A stretch of 53,799 bases of DNA from WHSP01 sp964424945 (GTDB taxonomy: Bacteria; Gemmatimonadota; Gemmatimonadetes; Longimicrobiales; Longimicrobiaceae), in the NCBI GenBank assembly GCA_964424945.1, contig CAYRLB010000013.1, positions 1 to 53,799 on the forward strand, read 5' to 3'. The notes under the pieces are model-generated. The model made no database searches. It was given only the letters and a program-made list of their open reading frames with translations, and had not been told where the DNA came from. Shown here piece after piece: positions 43,312 through 52,284 of the stretch; position 1 is the stretch's first letter, and each line of letters begins with the position of its first letter. A program made the position numbers and the translations under genes.

Positions 43312-43788
43312 TCACGCCCCGCGGGGCCCGACGAGCCAGTGGGCGACGACTTCCGCGACGACCTCGCCGGCGGTGTCGCTGATGGTGCTCCTGATCTCGA
43401 TTTCCGTCTTCTCGGCGACCGATGGAACGGGCGCGGCGGCCTCGGCGAAGAGTCTTCCTCGCGCCTTCTTGTTATAGTCGATCTCGAGGCGCGTGAGGAT
43501 GGCCCGGGCGTCGGTCGGCAGGCCGTACATCAGTGCGATGCCCGTCGTGAACTCGCCAAGGTTCATCAGCGCGATCGCGTGGATCGAGTCGAGGTGGTTC
43601 CGGACGGCTCGGCGGTCGTTCATCGCGACACGTGCGAAGCCCTCACGCAGTTCGAGCACCCGCGGCCGGATCGTGCCGGTATAGGGTGCCATGCGCCCGA
43701 TCATGAGACCGAAAAGTGTCGAACCGCCCGGCCGATGGGATACACGGTCCCAGAGCTTCCGGATCGGATTCGTGGAAGGGGTGGACAT
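43312..43788 (-). CDS. DUF4442-type hotdog-fold protein
   Basis: The 158-residue product resembles DUF4442/PaaI-like hotdog thioesterases: RMAPYTGTIRPRVLELREGFARVAMNDRRAVRNHLDSIHAIALMNLGEFTTGIALMYGLP is the characteristic opening strand, helix and the N-H-x-x-S motif. Likely acts on acyl-CoA or a similar thioester, unproven. Start ATG 43788 (MSTPSTNP) is used; the frame extends to 44028 without similarity. It is divergent from the DEAD-box gene. Confidence 0.75.
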   Translation of the reverse strand: MSTPSTNPIRKLWDRVSHRPGGSTLFGLMIGRMAPYTGTIRPRVLELREGFARVAMNDRRAVRNHLDSIHAIALMNLGEFTTGIALMYGLPTDARAILTRLEIDYNKKARGRLFAEAAAPVPSVAEKTEIEIRSTISDTAGEVVAEVVAHWLVGPRGA

Positions 43789-44044
43789 AGCTTGATCAAC
43801 TCCGATGAACAGCCCGCACCGCTGCGAGAGTATCCGGGATACAGCACAGGGCCGGAAGGGTTCAACCGTGTGGCGAAAGGCGCAAGGGACGAGCCGGTAA
43901 CAAAAGCACCATTTCGGTGTACGGACGATGGCTGACGAAAATGATTGACAGCAAACACGCGACAGGTGGCCGCAAATCAGGTCACCTCCCTGCAGGGGGA
44001 CCCGGAAGCGAGAGCCCGGGCCACGCAAACATTGAAAGGATTCG

Positions 44045-45298
44045 ATGGAGTTCCAGGAACTGGCGCTAGCGCCTGAGCTGCTGCGCGCGGTGAGTGAGCT
44101 TGGCTTTGTCCAGGCAACGCCTATTCAGGCGATGGCGATTCCGCACGCGCTCGAAGGAAAAGATCTGCTGGGCAGAGCCCAGACCGGAACCGGCAAGACC
44201 GCGGCATTCATGCTCCCCACGCTTCACCGCCTAAAGGGGCGGGATGGCCTTCGGGCGCTCGTTCTCTGTCCGACGAGGGAGCTCGCGATCCAGGTGTCGG
44301 AGTCCGCGCGGGATTACGCGAAGTACATGCACCTCTGGGCGGGCGTCATTTATGGCGGAACGTCGGTTCAGAAGGATGTCCGGGACCTCCGTGCCGGTTT
44401 CGATGTGCTGGTGGCCACCCCCGGCCGCCTGATCGATCACCTCGAACGAGGAAACGTCGATCTGTCCGAGCTCGAGGTTCTCATCCTCGACGAGGCGGAC
44501 CGGATGCTCGACATGGGTTTCCGGCCCCAGATCAACCAGATCCTCAAGCACTGCCCGAAGAAGCGCCAGACGCTCTTCTTCTCCGCCACTCTCCCGAATG
44601 ACGTGCGCTCCCTTGCATACGACAGTCTTCGGGACCCCGTGACAGTTGAGGCCGCCCCGCAGTCGACGACTGCCGAGGGAGTGGTCCAGTTCGTCTATCC
44701 GGTGGATGGTCGTCGCAAGGCGGATCTGCTGCTGGAGCTGCTCAAGCGTCCCGTCATGGATTCCGTCATCGTTTTCACGCGGACGAAGTTCGGGGCCGAC
44801 AAGCTGATCGGTCAGCTGCAGAAGTCGGGGATCAAGTCAGCTGTCATGCATGGTGACCGTGCCATGAAGGACCGCGTTAAGGCGCTGGATGCCTTCCGGG
44901 ATGGGGATGTGCGGGTGCTCGTCGCCACCGATGTGGCGCAGCGGGGTCTTGATGTCGAGGGCATCTCCCACGTCGTCAACTTCGATGTGCCGCAGGACCC
45001 GGACAGCTACGTCCATCGGGTGGGTAGAACTGCCCGCGCGGGTCAGAAGGGGGAGGCGATCACCTTCATGTCTCCGGGTGAAATCGGCGAACTGCGGGCG
45101 ATCGAGCATCATATCGGGCGCGAACTGCCGAAGGTCGAGCTGCCAGGCTATGGATTCGGGTTGGCGACGCCGGAAGCGGGGAGTGGTACGCCCGCGCCGA
45201 CTTCGCGCAAGCCCGTCAGGGGTGGCCGCCGGATGGGGGCGAATGCGGCAAAGGAGCTGACGCCCGAGGAGCTGGAAGCCCTGCTCAGAGTCGGATAG
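44045..45298 (+). CDS. DEAD-box ATP-dependent RNA helicase
   Basis: RNA-unwinding ATPase, probably in ribosome assembly, mRNA decay or cold adaptation. The 417-residue protein has the Q motif (FQELALAPELLRAVSELGFVQATPIQ), Walker A AQTGTGKT (45-52), DEAD at 149-152, SAT, and HRVGRTARAG in the second RecA domain. The C-terminal tail is short and basic (TSRKPVRGGRRMG), resembling RhlE-type rather than DeaD, which has a longer RNA-binding domain. AAAGGA five bases before the ATG. The nfeD-floA genes follow in the same direction after 33 bases. Confidence 0.94.
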   Translation: MEFQELALAPELLRAVSELGFVQATPIQAMAIPHALEGKDLLGRAQTGTGKTAAFMLPTLHRLKGRDGLRALVLCPTRELAIQVSESARDYAKYMHLWAGVIYGGTSVQKDVRDLRAGFDVLVATPGRLIDHLERGNVDLSELEVLILDEADRMLDMGFRPQINQILKHCPKKRQTLFFSATLPNDVRSLAYDSLRDPVTVEAAPQSTTAEGVVQFVYPVDGRRKADLLLELLKRPVMDSVIVFTRTKFGADKLIGQLQKSGIKSAVMHGDRAMKDRVKALDAFRDGDVRVLVATDVAQRGLDVEGISHVVNFDVPQDPDSYVHRVGRTARAGQKGEAITFMSPGEIGELRAIEHHIGRELPKVELPGYGFGLATPEAGSGTPAPTSRKPVRGGRRMGANAAKELTPEELEALLRVG

Positions 45299-45331
45299 AT
45301 AGAAATCCTTCAAACCGGTTCGGGGAAAGAG

Positions 45332-46717
45332 ATGCCGACAATCGCGAAGTCACGACGATTGGTGGAGGCTGCCCTGCGGACCCTTTTCGCAGGGTCTCTG
45401 GTTCTGGCCGGTCCGACGATCATCGTTGCGCAGGGCTCGTCTGACGCGGTTGCCGAGAGGGCATCGGCTGAAGACGTCGTCTACAGAATTCCGGTGACCG
45501 GCGTGGTGGAGATGGGGCTCGCCCCCTTCATCGGACGGTCGATCGCCGAGGCGGAGGCCGCCGGCGCGCGCGCTGCCATTCTGGATATCGACACGCCGGG
45601 CGGCCGGGTGGACGCAGCGGAGCAGATCGGCGATGCGATCAACGACGCGAGCATTCCCGTCTACGCATACGTCAACCGGCGCGCGCTATCCGCCGGTGCG
45701 ATGATCGCGCTCGCTACGGATGGGATCTACATGCGGCCGGGCTCCTCGCTCGGTGCCGCGACGCCGGTGACGGGCGACGGGGAGAGGGCGAGTGAGAAGA
45801 TCGTCAGCGCGATGCGCTCAGAGTTCAGGGCGCTCGCGGAAGCCCGTAATCTCGATCCCCGCGTGGCCGAAGCGATGGTCGACGAGACGATCGGCGTTCC
45901 CGGTCTGATCGAGCCGGGTAGGCTCCTGACGCTCAGCACCCAGCAGGCGGTGGAGCTCGGCTTCGCTGGCGAGATCGACGATTGGGATTCGCTGATGGCC
46001 GCCATCGGGGCGGAGGGAAGCAGTGTCGTCGATATGAAGGTAAACTGGGCCGAGCGCATCGTCCGATTCCTGACGCATCCTCTGGTGGCGCCCTTCCTTC
46101 TGTCGCTGGGTTTCCTGGGGCTTCTGATCGAGGTGAAGACCCCCGCATTCGGCCTCGCCGGGCTGGCCGGCGTAGCGTCGCTGGGGCTCTTCTTCGGGAG
46201 TCATTTCATCATCGGACTTGCCGGTTGGGAAGTTGCGCTGCTTCTTGGTGTGGGGCTCATTCTCCTTCTTGTCGAGGTGCTGATCCTCCCGGGGTTCGGT
46301 GTTGCGGGTGTGACGGGCGGGATCGCTGTTCTGGCGAGCATCTTCCTGAGTCTGGTCGGCAGAGTTCCAACCACTGGAGATATCTTGATAGCGCTGCAGA
46401 TTCTGGCGGGAGCGATGGTCATCGTCGGCTTTGCCGGATGGCAGCTCATCAAGCGGCTCCCGGCCGACCGTCGAGCGAAGCAGTTGCTTCATAACGAGGA
46501 GCTCTCGCGGGAGCTCGGATATGTGTCGGCCCGCCGGCGCGATGACCTGATCGGCCTGGAGGGTGTGACCCTTACCGATCTGCGGCCTGCCGGCACCGCG
46601 CGCATCGAGAACGAAAAGATCGATGTCGTGTCGGACGGTCCCTGGGTCCCAGCGGGCACGCCCGTGCGTGTCGTGCGCGCGGAGGGATACCGGCACGTCG
46701 TGATCCCGATGGCCTGA
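45332..46717 (+). CDS. NfeD family membrane-bound ClpP-like serine protease
   Basis: A 461-residue long-form NfeD protein. After a signal segment comes a ClpP-like protease domain with IDTPGGRVDAAEQIGDAI, the likely nucleophile S120 in NRRALSAGAMIALA and K156 as general base. Then four to five hydrophobic helices (from FLTHPLVAPFLLSLGFLGLLI to IALQILAGAMVIVGFAGW) and a C-terminal OB-fold NfeD domain (LIGLEGVTLTDLRPAGTARIEN...VRVVRAEG). Long-form NfeD proteins work next to SPFH/flotillin proteins, and floA is the next gene. GGGGAAAG before the ATG. Confidence 0.93.
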   Translation: MPTIAKSRRLVEAALRTLFAGSLVLAGPTIIVAQGSSDAVAERASAEDVVYRIPVTGVVEMGLAPFIGRSIAEAEAAGARAAILDIDTPGGRVDAAEQIGDAINDASIPVYAYVNRRALSAGAMIALATDGIYMRPGSSLGAATPVTGDGERASEKIVSAMRSEFRALAEARNLDPRVAEAMVDETIGVPGLIEPGRLLTLSTQQAVELGFAGEIDDWDSLMAAIGAEGSSVVDMKVNWAERIVRFLTHPLVAPFLLSLGFLGLLIEVKTPAFGLAGLAGVASLGLFFGSHFIIGLAGWEVALLLGVGLILLLVEVLILPGFGVAGVTGGIAVLASIFLSLVGRVPTTGDILIALQILAGAMVIVGFAGWQLIKRLPADRRAKQLLHNEELSRELGYVSARRRDDLIGLEGVTLTDLRPAGTARIENEKIDVVSDGPWVPAGTPVRVVRAEGYRHVVIPMA

Positions 46718-46915
46718 ACGCAGGGCCGCCAAACGCAGCCGATCTGACCGCTCAAGGGCGGGAAGGTCCGGAGACGAACGCGGTCATCATCCCTGGTACC
46801 TCCTTTCTCGCGGGCCCTCGGTGGCATCTGTGCTGTCGGGGGACCACCGTCGGACTACCGCCAAGTATCGCGGACCGACCTATTTCATCGCGGTCTCATC
46901 CAAGAAATACCGCTC

Positions 46916-47908
46916 ATGGAAAGCCTGGTTTTCGGCAGCTCCCTCGTAGTCATCATTCTTGGTGGGCTACTCCTGCTCGTCTTTGCGCGATTCGTCCCGA
47001 TCGGGTTGTGGATCACGGCGTTCGCGTCGGGAGTGCGTCTGTCCTTCGTCAATCTGTTCGGGATGCGCTTCCGGCGGGTCGATCCCCGCTCGATCGTTCT
47101 TCCGCTGATTACCGCGACGAAAGCCGGTCTGCCGCTGAATGTGAACGAGCTCGAGGGACACTACCTGGCGGGCGGTAACGTCAACCGTGTGGTTGCGGCA
47201 CTGATCTCGGCTGACAAAGCCAACATCGATCTAGGCTTCCAGCAGGCGGCCGCGATCGATCTGGCGGGGCGTGATGTGAAGGAAGCCGTCGAGACATCGG
47301 TCAACCCGAAGGTGATCAACACCCCGCGGGTTGCAGCGATGGCGAAGGATGGAATTCAGCTCATCGCCGTGGCCCGCGTGACCGTGCGGGCCAACATCAA
47401 CCGGCTGGTCGGTGGAGCGGGGGAGGAAACGATTCTTGCCCGGGTGGGCGAGGGTATCGTCTCGACGATCGGCTCCAGCCCCAGCCACAAGGCCGTTCTG
47501 GAGAATCCGGATACGATTTCCAAGACAGTGCTCAACAAGGGCCTCGATGCGGGCACGGCTTACGAGATCCTCTCCATCGACATCGCGGACGTCGACGTGG
47601 GAGTGAACATCGGCGCCAAGCTGCAGACCGATCAGGCCGAGGCGGACAAGCGGATCGCGCAGGCGAAGGCGGAGGAGCGGCGCGCGATGGCTGTGGCGAT
47701 CGAGCAGGAGAACCGTGCGAGGGTCGAGGAGATGCGCTCGAAGGTCGTCGAGGCCGAAGCCGAGGTCCCGCTGGCCATGGCCGAGGCATTCCGCAATGGC
47801 AACCTCGGGGTGATGGACTACGCACGGTACCGTAACCTGCAGAGCGATACGGCGATGCGCGATTCGATCGCAAGGCCCGAAGATACCGACGGCAACACCG
47901 GAGTCTGA
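46916..47908 (+). CDS. floA: Flotillin-like protein FloA
   Basis: Inner-membrane scaffold thought to organise membrane microdomains. The 330-residue protein has an N-terminal membrane segment (SSLVVIILGGLLLLVFARFVPIGLWI), an SPFH-like domain with NVNRVVAALISADKANIDLGFQQAAAIDLAGRDV, and a C-terminal coiled-coil rich in EA repeats (QAEADKRIAQAKAEERRAMAVAIEQENRARVEEMRSKVVEAEAEVPLAMAEAFR), as in FloA of Bacillus. The ATG at 46916 has no good ribosome site; the 198-base gap from nfeD may hold its own promoter. Followed after two bases by a small membrane protein. Confidence 0.93.
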   Translation: MESLVFGSSLVVIILGGLLLLVFARFVPIGLWITAFASGVRLSFVNLFGMRFRRVDPRSIVLPLITATKAGLPLNVNELEGHYLAGGNVNRVVAALISADKANIDLGFQQAAAIDLAGRDVKEAVETSVNPKVINTPRVAAMAKDGIQLIAVARVTVRANINRLVGGAGEETILARVGEGIVSTIGSSPSHKAVLENPDTISKTVLNKGLDAGTAYEILSIDIADVDVGVNIGAKLQTDQAEADKRIAQAKAEERRAMAVAIEQENRARVEEMRSKVVEAEAEVPLAMAEAFRNGNLGVMDYARYRNLQSDTAMRDSIARPEDTDGNTGV

Positions 47909-47910
47909 GG

Positions 47911-48486
47911 GTGGACGATTGGCTTACCATCCTCCTGGCGTTCGTCTTCTTCGTTCTGCCACTTCTCGAAGGGATCTTCAAGAAGTCCAGAAAGGGGCGG
48001 ACGCCGGGGCCCCATCCGGACGCGCCGATCGATCCGGATGATGCGGGCATCGATGGGGACTATCTTCCTGCGGATGTCGCAGAGCTCCCTTCCGATCCCC
48101 GCGAGCAGTGGTCCGATGGGTGGGGAAGCTGGCCGGACGAGGAGCGTGAGGAGCAGAAGGAAGAACCGGTCAGGGTTTGGACGGCGGAGAGCAGACCTGC
48201 ACCCGGTCAGGAGCGCTACACCGACGTCGCCTATACGGCGGGCGGCCTGGAGCTGCAGGAGCTCGCCGACCGCCTCAACCGGATCGCGGAAGTGGAGTCG
48301 GCGCCGCCGGAACCTCCGGCCGCTTTCCCCGAGCTAGAGGTTGTCGCCGCCCGGCAGGCATCGCGGCAGCGACGTCGTACAGCGAACAGGGATCGAGTGG
48401 CGCCCCTGCTGAGGGATCCCGGGAGCGTGCGACAGGCGATCATTCTTACTGAGGTCCTTGGGCCGCCGGTCGGCTCCCGGCATTGA
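47911..48486 (+). CDS. Hypothetical membrane protein downstream of floA
   Basis: The 191-residue product starts at GTG two bases after floA's stop. One N-terminal transmembrane segment (WLTILLAFVFFVLPLLEGIF) is followed by a long acidic, proline-rich cytosolic-looking region and a short C-terminal helix motif (LLRDPGSVRQAIILTEVLGPPVGSR). That end motif recurs, as far as I recall, at the C-termini of unrelated-looking single-TM proteins in soil phyla, which suggests a docking peptide. Position argues for a role with FloA/NfeD; function unknown. Confidence 0.65.
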   Translation: MDDWLTILLAFVFFVLPLLEGIFKKSRKGRTPGPHPDAPIDPDDAGIDGDYLPADVAELPSDPREQWSDGWGSWPDEEREEQKEEPVRVWTAESRPAPGQERYTDVAYTAGGLELQELADRLNRIAEVESAPPEPPAAFPELEVVAARQASRQRRRTANRDRVAPLLRDPGSVRQAIILTEVLGPPVGSRH

Positions 48487-48498
48487 CCTTCCGGCTAC

Positions 48499-48525
48499 GC
48501 GACTCCGGGAAGCCCCCGGAGTCGC
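48499..48525 (+). terminator. Hairpin after the nfeD-floA unit
   Basis: GCGACTCCGGG (48499-48509) and CCCGGAGTCGC (48515-48525) form an 11-bp stem with a five-base loop, directly downstream of the last gene. Weak T content after it. Confidence 0.6.
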
Positions 48526-48647
48526 GCACTCTTCGAGTTCAGCGCTTCGGAATCTCCCTCCCGTACGGACTTTCGGCGTCCGCGCCTCTGGTGTATCCTC
48601 CCCTTCCCAACGTCGCGCTCCCCGCGCGATCTCCCGACCTCCTCAGC

Positions 48648-48893
48648 CGACGCTCATTTCCGACGCTCATTTCCGACGCTCTTCCCCGACGCTCTTCCCC
48701 GACGCTCTTCCCCGACGCTCTTCCCCGACGCTCTTCCCCGNNNNNNNNNNNNNNNNNNNNNNNNNNNNNNNNNNNNNNNNNNNNNNNNNNNNNNNNNNNN
48801 NNNNNNNNNNNNNNNNNNNNNNNNNNNNNNNNNNNNNNNNCCGACGCTCTTCCCCGACGCTCTTCCCCGACGCTCTTCCCCGACGCTCTTCCC
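48648..48893. repeat. 13-bp tandem repeat array interrupted by an assembly gap
   Basis: Unit CGACGCTCTTCCC. Left of the gap are two variant copies (CGACGCTCATTTC at 48648 and 48661) and five exact ones to 48738. Right of it are four exact copies (48842-48893). The gap (48741-48840) shows that assembly failed in the repeat, so the true number is unknown. Frames through it, on both strands, encode only the repeat and are not called as genes. It lies in the region before the M15 peptidase gene. Confidence 0.9.
48741..48840. other. Assembly gap of 100 N inside the tandem repeat
   Basis: Exactly 100 unknown bases, flanked on both sides by the same 13-bp unit. Confidence 0.95.
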
Positions 48894-48924
48894 CGGGCAC
48901 GGACATTGAAGGCCATGTCCCACC

Positions 48925-50064
48925 ATGGCTTACACATCCGACGAACAGCTGTTGCCGGTATGGCGGGAGCCCCGCGACCGATGGGAGCGGACCGGGGTAA
49001 GTCCGGCAACGCGCCGGAAGCTCGACCTCTCGCTCTACGTGTTGCTGCTGACCTTCGTCGCGGGGTGGGTTTACACAGCGATGGAGGCGATCGAGCGGGG
49101 TGACGCTCCGGTGGTCGCCCGTCAGCTCGCTGGGGGCACTACCCCCATGTCCAGCAATGCACCTCCGGCAGCAGCTTTCCTTCTCGATGCGCTCGCCACC
49201 CAGCTGATCGATTGGGAGGAGGTGCGGGGGGTGAGTGGCGATGTGCGCGTCATCCTCCAGGAAGCGGGCGATACGCTGGCCCTGCCCGGCGCGCTTCCTC
49301 CTGACGCCCGGATCGCGTATGTGCCGGCGGGATCCACGCTGGCGGACAGTCTGGCTGCAGCGCGGCAGGCAGCGGAGAGCAGGCCGTCCGGACCCGGGAT
49401 CTGGAATCTGCTTCTCTCCCTGGGGGACGTGGTGCGGGGAGTGCCGAGCCTCAGCGTCGTCACCCTGGTGCCCGCGAGCCAGATTGAGCGTGGGCGGCTC
49501 GGCTCCTACCGGATCGGTGAGTGGCCCTCCGGCGAAGGCGCCTATGCCCCGCCTCGCGGCTTCGTGCAGGTCACCCCCGAGAACATGGACACGTACGTCT
49601 CGACCCACTTCCAGCTCAAGGACTTCCTCACGAAGGGACAGGACGGGGTCTGGCCGAAGTACGTCGTGCTATCGCCCCTATTGCTGGACAAACTGGAGCT
49701 GACGCTGGACGAACTCGAAGCGGCCGGCCATCCGGTCGAGAATGTATTTGTCGTCAGCGGGTTCAGAACCCCGTGGTACAACGAGAGCGGCGGAAACACC
49801 CAGGGGCGCGGCGCTCTCTCACGCCACATGTACGGCGATGCCGCGGACATCGCGATCGACAACAATCACGACGGCTGCATGGATGACCTTACCGGAGACG
49901 GCCGAGCGACTGTCGCCGATGCACGGGTCATCGTCGAGGCGGCGGAGCGGGTCGAACGGAAGCATCCTCATCTGATCGGCGGGATCGGGATCTATGCTCC
50001 CGTCCCGGGATCACATTGCGGCATGGTGCACATCGATACCCGCGGCAATCGGGCACGCTGGTAG
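48925..50064 (+). CDS. Membrane-anchored M15-type peptidase with an EF-hand-like insert
   Basis: A 379-residue protein with an N-terminal membrane helix (LSLYVLLLTFVAGWVYTAMEA, about 35-55), about 190 residues of unassigned periplasmic sequence, and a C-terminal zinc peptidase domain of the M15 D,D-carboxypeptidase type. The latter has FVVSGFRTPWYNESGGNTQGRGALSRHMYGDAADI (zinc H and D) and HCGMVHIDTRGNRARW (third zinc histidine). Between these lies DNNHDGCMDDLTGDGRATVADA, two adjacent loops of EF-hand/dockerin form. It probably trims peptidoglycan stem peptides. The ATG is 32 bases after the repeat array. Confidence 0.82.
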   Translation: MAYTSDEQLLPVWREPRDRWERTGVSPATRRKLDLSLYVLLLTFVAGWVYTAMEAIERGDAPVVARQLAGGTTPMSSNAPPAAAFLLDALATQLIDWEEVRGVSGDVRVILQEAGDTLALPGALPPDARIAYVPAGSTLADSLAAARQAAESRPSGPGIWNLLLSLGDVVRGVPSLSVVTLVPASQIERGRLGSYRIGEWPSGEGAYAPPRGFVQVTPENMDTYVSTHFQLKDFLTKGQDGVWPKYVVLSPLLLDKLELTLDELEAAGHPVENVFVVSGFRTPWYNESGGNTQGRGALSRHMYGDAADIAIDNNHDGCMDDLTGDGRATVADARVIVEAAERVERKHPHLIGGIGIYAPVPGSHCGMVHIDTRGNRARW

Positions 50065-50091
50065 CCACAGGCGACGAGAAAGGGAATGACG

Positions 50092-50673
50092 ATGGACGGA
50101 GCAAATGAAAGATCGAGTGATCCAGGTACGCAGCGGCCCTCCCGCGTGAGCGATGCGGAACTCGCCTCGAGGGCGGCCGGTAGGCGGGATGCGGATCGTA
50201 CCGCGGGTCCGGCTCCGGCCACGGCGACTGTGCGCGCCGAGGATCTCGAACCACATGAGGGCCTTCGCTATATAGCCCGGCTCTTCAAAGTGCTGAGTGT
50301 GTTCCTGGGGCTGCTGCTCGTCGGGGAGGTCGTCATCGGGCTGGTTCAGCTCGGAGCGGAGGCGATTCCCACGCTGCTCGTCTCCGCAACGCGGCTCATC
50401 GTTTTTGCGGCCTTCCTCTGGGGTGCGGGTGACATCGCAATGATGCTCATCGAGAGCAACCATGATCTGCGAGCCGCGCGCATTCTGCTGGGACGTCTGA
50501 ACGGAAAGCTCCAGCGGCTTACGGACATCGAGGCGGACGAGCTGGAGCTTCTCGCCGCCAACCCCTCGATGCGCGACATCCGGGCTGGGCGGGGGCTCGG
50601 CCGGTCGACCCCGGTGCGAGGGGGCCCGCAGCCGCCGGGACCTTCCGACAGCGCGGGCCGAACGTCGGAGTAA
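50092..50673 (+). CDS. Hypothetical two-TM membrane protein
   Basis: The 193-residue product has a hydrophilic N-terminus, two hydrophobic helices (VFLGLLLVGEVVIGLVQLGAEA and TLLVSATRLIVFAAFLWGAGDIAMMLI), and a C-terminal helix-rich domain (NHDLRAARILLGRLNGKLQRL) with a glycine/proline-rich tail. Family not recognised. ATG 50092 is preferred over ATG 50086 because AGGGA then sits six bases upstream. It follows the M15 gene closely and may be cotranscribed; convergent with the PBP4 gene. Confidence 0.62.
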   Translation: MDGANERSSDPGTQRPSRVSDAELASRAAGRRDADRTAGPAPATATVRAEDLEPHEGLRYIARLFKVLSVFLGLLLVGEVVIGLVQLGAEAIPTLLVSATRLIVFAAFLWGAGDIAMMLIESNHDLRAARILLGRLNGKLQRLTDIEADELELLAANPSMRDIRAGRGLGRSTPVRGGPQPPGPSDSAGRTSE

Positions 50674-50739
50674 CCCGGACGGTGGAGTCGGGGACGCCGG
50701 CCGACCCGCCGCCGTCGGAAGGAGGCGTTCCGGCGGCCT

Positions 50740-52284
50740 CTACCGGCTGGTCGCCACCAGTTCCAGCGCTCTTTCGACCACCCCGTCCACCATCGACCCG
50801 GTCTGAAGGTGATTGTTCACCATCACCGAAAAGGCGATCCGCTCCCCCGACTCGGTCGTCAGGTAGCCGGAAAGGGATCGGATCCCCGTCAGGGTGCCGG
50901 ATTTCGCGGCGACGCTGTCCAGAAGAGGAGGGTCGCGCATTCTTCCTGCGAGCGTTCCATCCCGCCCGCCGACCGCAAGCGAAGAGAGCCAGCTCTCGCG
51001 GTAGGGCGAGTCGTCCATCAGTTCAAGCAGGTCGACCAGCAGGGAAGGGGATAGAAGGTTGTAGCGGGAGAGCCCCGACCCGTCGACCATCCGCATGCCG
51101 GTCTCGAGGATGTTCCACGAACGCAGCAGGCTATCCGCCACCGCGACTCCCGCCGCCGTCGTGCCCTGGCCGCGAATCTCCCGGCCGGTCGTCAGAAGCA
51201 GCGTTTCCGCAATGAGATTCTGACTCGGCTTCATCGTACCCGCGAGGATTTCGGCGAGGCGGGGCGAGTGATGCTCGAAGAGGGGCATCGCGGCACCGAC
51301 CGCCGCGGTCGAGGGATCGACCGGTGAGTAGCGTAGTGCAGGACCTTCCACGAGAACGCCCTCTTCCCGCAGCGTTTCGCGAATTACTGTCGCGGCGTAG
51401 AGCGCCGGGTCGCGCACGGCGACAACGGCGTCGAGCCCTTCCGAATCGGCGGCGATCTGTCCGGTCAGCAGGATCGCGGAGGAGGCGGGGTCCCGCTCCA
51501 ACTGGATCGCTGTCTGGCTTCCAGCCGGCATCGTGCGGGTATCGTTGAGTATACGGACGTACTGCGTGGAGGGTGATAGGACGACGATGGCCGGGCTGAG
51601 GGTCGTGCTGCTCGGGAATACATCGATGGTAATGACATTCTCATTGAACTGCAGCGCCCCGAACGATGCCGAGAACCCCGAATCGAGGTCGTCCCACGCC
51701 CACCCAGGCCCCAGGTCGGGTCCGTAGAAGGCGGTGTCGACCGCGATCACTCCTCCCGCGACCCGTGTGATCCCGCGTGCGCGAAGGGAGTCGGCCCACA
51801 TCCGGATCGGATCGCGCGAATCCTCGTTGAAGCGGTCGCTGAAGGTCGGATCGCCCGTCCCGGTGATGATGAGGGGCCCTTCCAGCACGCCATTCCGGAT
51901 CTGTCCACCCGCCGCGACCTGCGTCCGGTACCGGTACTCCGGCCCCAGCATCCATAGCGCGGCCGCCCCGCTGACCAGCTTCATATTCGAGGCGGGAACG
52001 AAGAGCCGTCGCGCTTCCCGTTCATAAAGAGTCTCGCCGCTGTCCAGCGACCTGAACGCCACCCCGACCTGGGCATGGGCCAGGAGCGGATCCGCGAAGA
52101 TTTCCTCCAGTTGCGCGGCGAGCGGAGATGCCGCGTGTGTCGCCGAAGCCGGAGCCGACCCGAGGGCGGGCCCTGCCATCATCGGCATGCACGCGGAGAG
52201 CGTCGCGATGAGCACGAGAGCCATCGCGGTCATCCCCCTCCCGGGAGATCTGCTTCTACCGTCCCTCATCGACCATCCGATCAT
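50740..52284 (-). CDS. dacB: D-alanyl-D-alanine carboxypeptidase/endopeptidase (PBP4 family), lipoprotein
   Basis: Class C penicillin-binding protein trimming or opening peptidoglycan cross-links. The 514-residue protein has a lipobox ending at C32 (TLSAC), the SxxK motif at S99-K102 (PASNMK), the large inserted domains of PBP4 (about 150-340), SxN-type motifs (KPSQNLI and DGSGLSRYN), and KSGTLTG near the end. Lipid anchoring differs from soluble E. coli PBP4. Its ATG overlaps the stop of the upstream oxidoreductase gene (ATGA), an unusual pairing. Confidence 0.93.
   Translation of the reverse strand: MIGWSMRDGRSRSPGRGMTAMALVLIATLSACMPMMAGPALGSAPASATHAASPLAAQLEEIFADPLLAHAQVGVAFRSLDSGETLYEREARRLFVPASNMKLVSGAAALWMLGPEYRYRTQVAAGGQIRNGVLEGPLIITGTGDPTFSDRFNEDSRDPIRMWADSLRARGITRVAGGVIAVDTAFYGPDLGPGWAWDDLDSGFSASFGALQFNENVITIDVFPSSTTLSPAIVVLSPSTQYVRILNDTRTMPAGSQTAIQLERDPASSAILLTGQIAADSEGLDAVVAVRDPALYAATVIRETLREEGVLVEGPALRYSPVDPSTAAVGAAMPLFEHHSPRLAEILAGTMKPSQNLIAETLLLTTGREIRGQGTTAAGVAVADSLLRSWNILETGMRMVDGSGLSRYNLLSPSLLVDLLELMDDSPYRESWLSSLAVGGRDGTLAGRMRDPPLLDSVAAKSGTLTGIRSLSGYLTTESGERIAFSVMVNNHLQTGSMVDGVVERALELVATSR

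Noticed and set aside
43945..43950. TTGACA as a promoter for the DEAD-box helicase
   Set aside because: No acceptable -10 lies 16-18 bases downstream, so it was not called.
48648..48893. CRISPR array
   Set aside because: Units are directly adjacent with no spacers and only 13 bp long; no cas genes.
48483..49103. Frames encoding a 13-residue repeat (on both strands) through the tandem array
   Set aside because: A 13-bp unit keeps all frames open; the frames cross an unknown gap and overlap the M15 gene. There is no evidence of a repeat protein.
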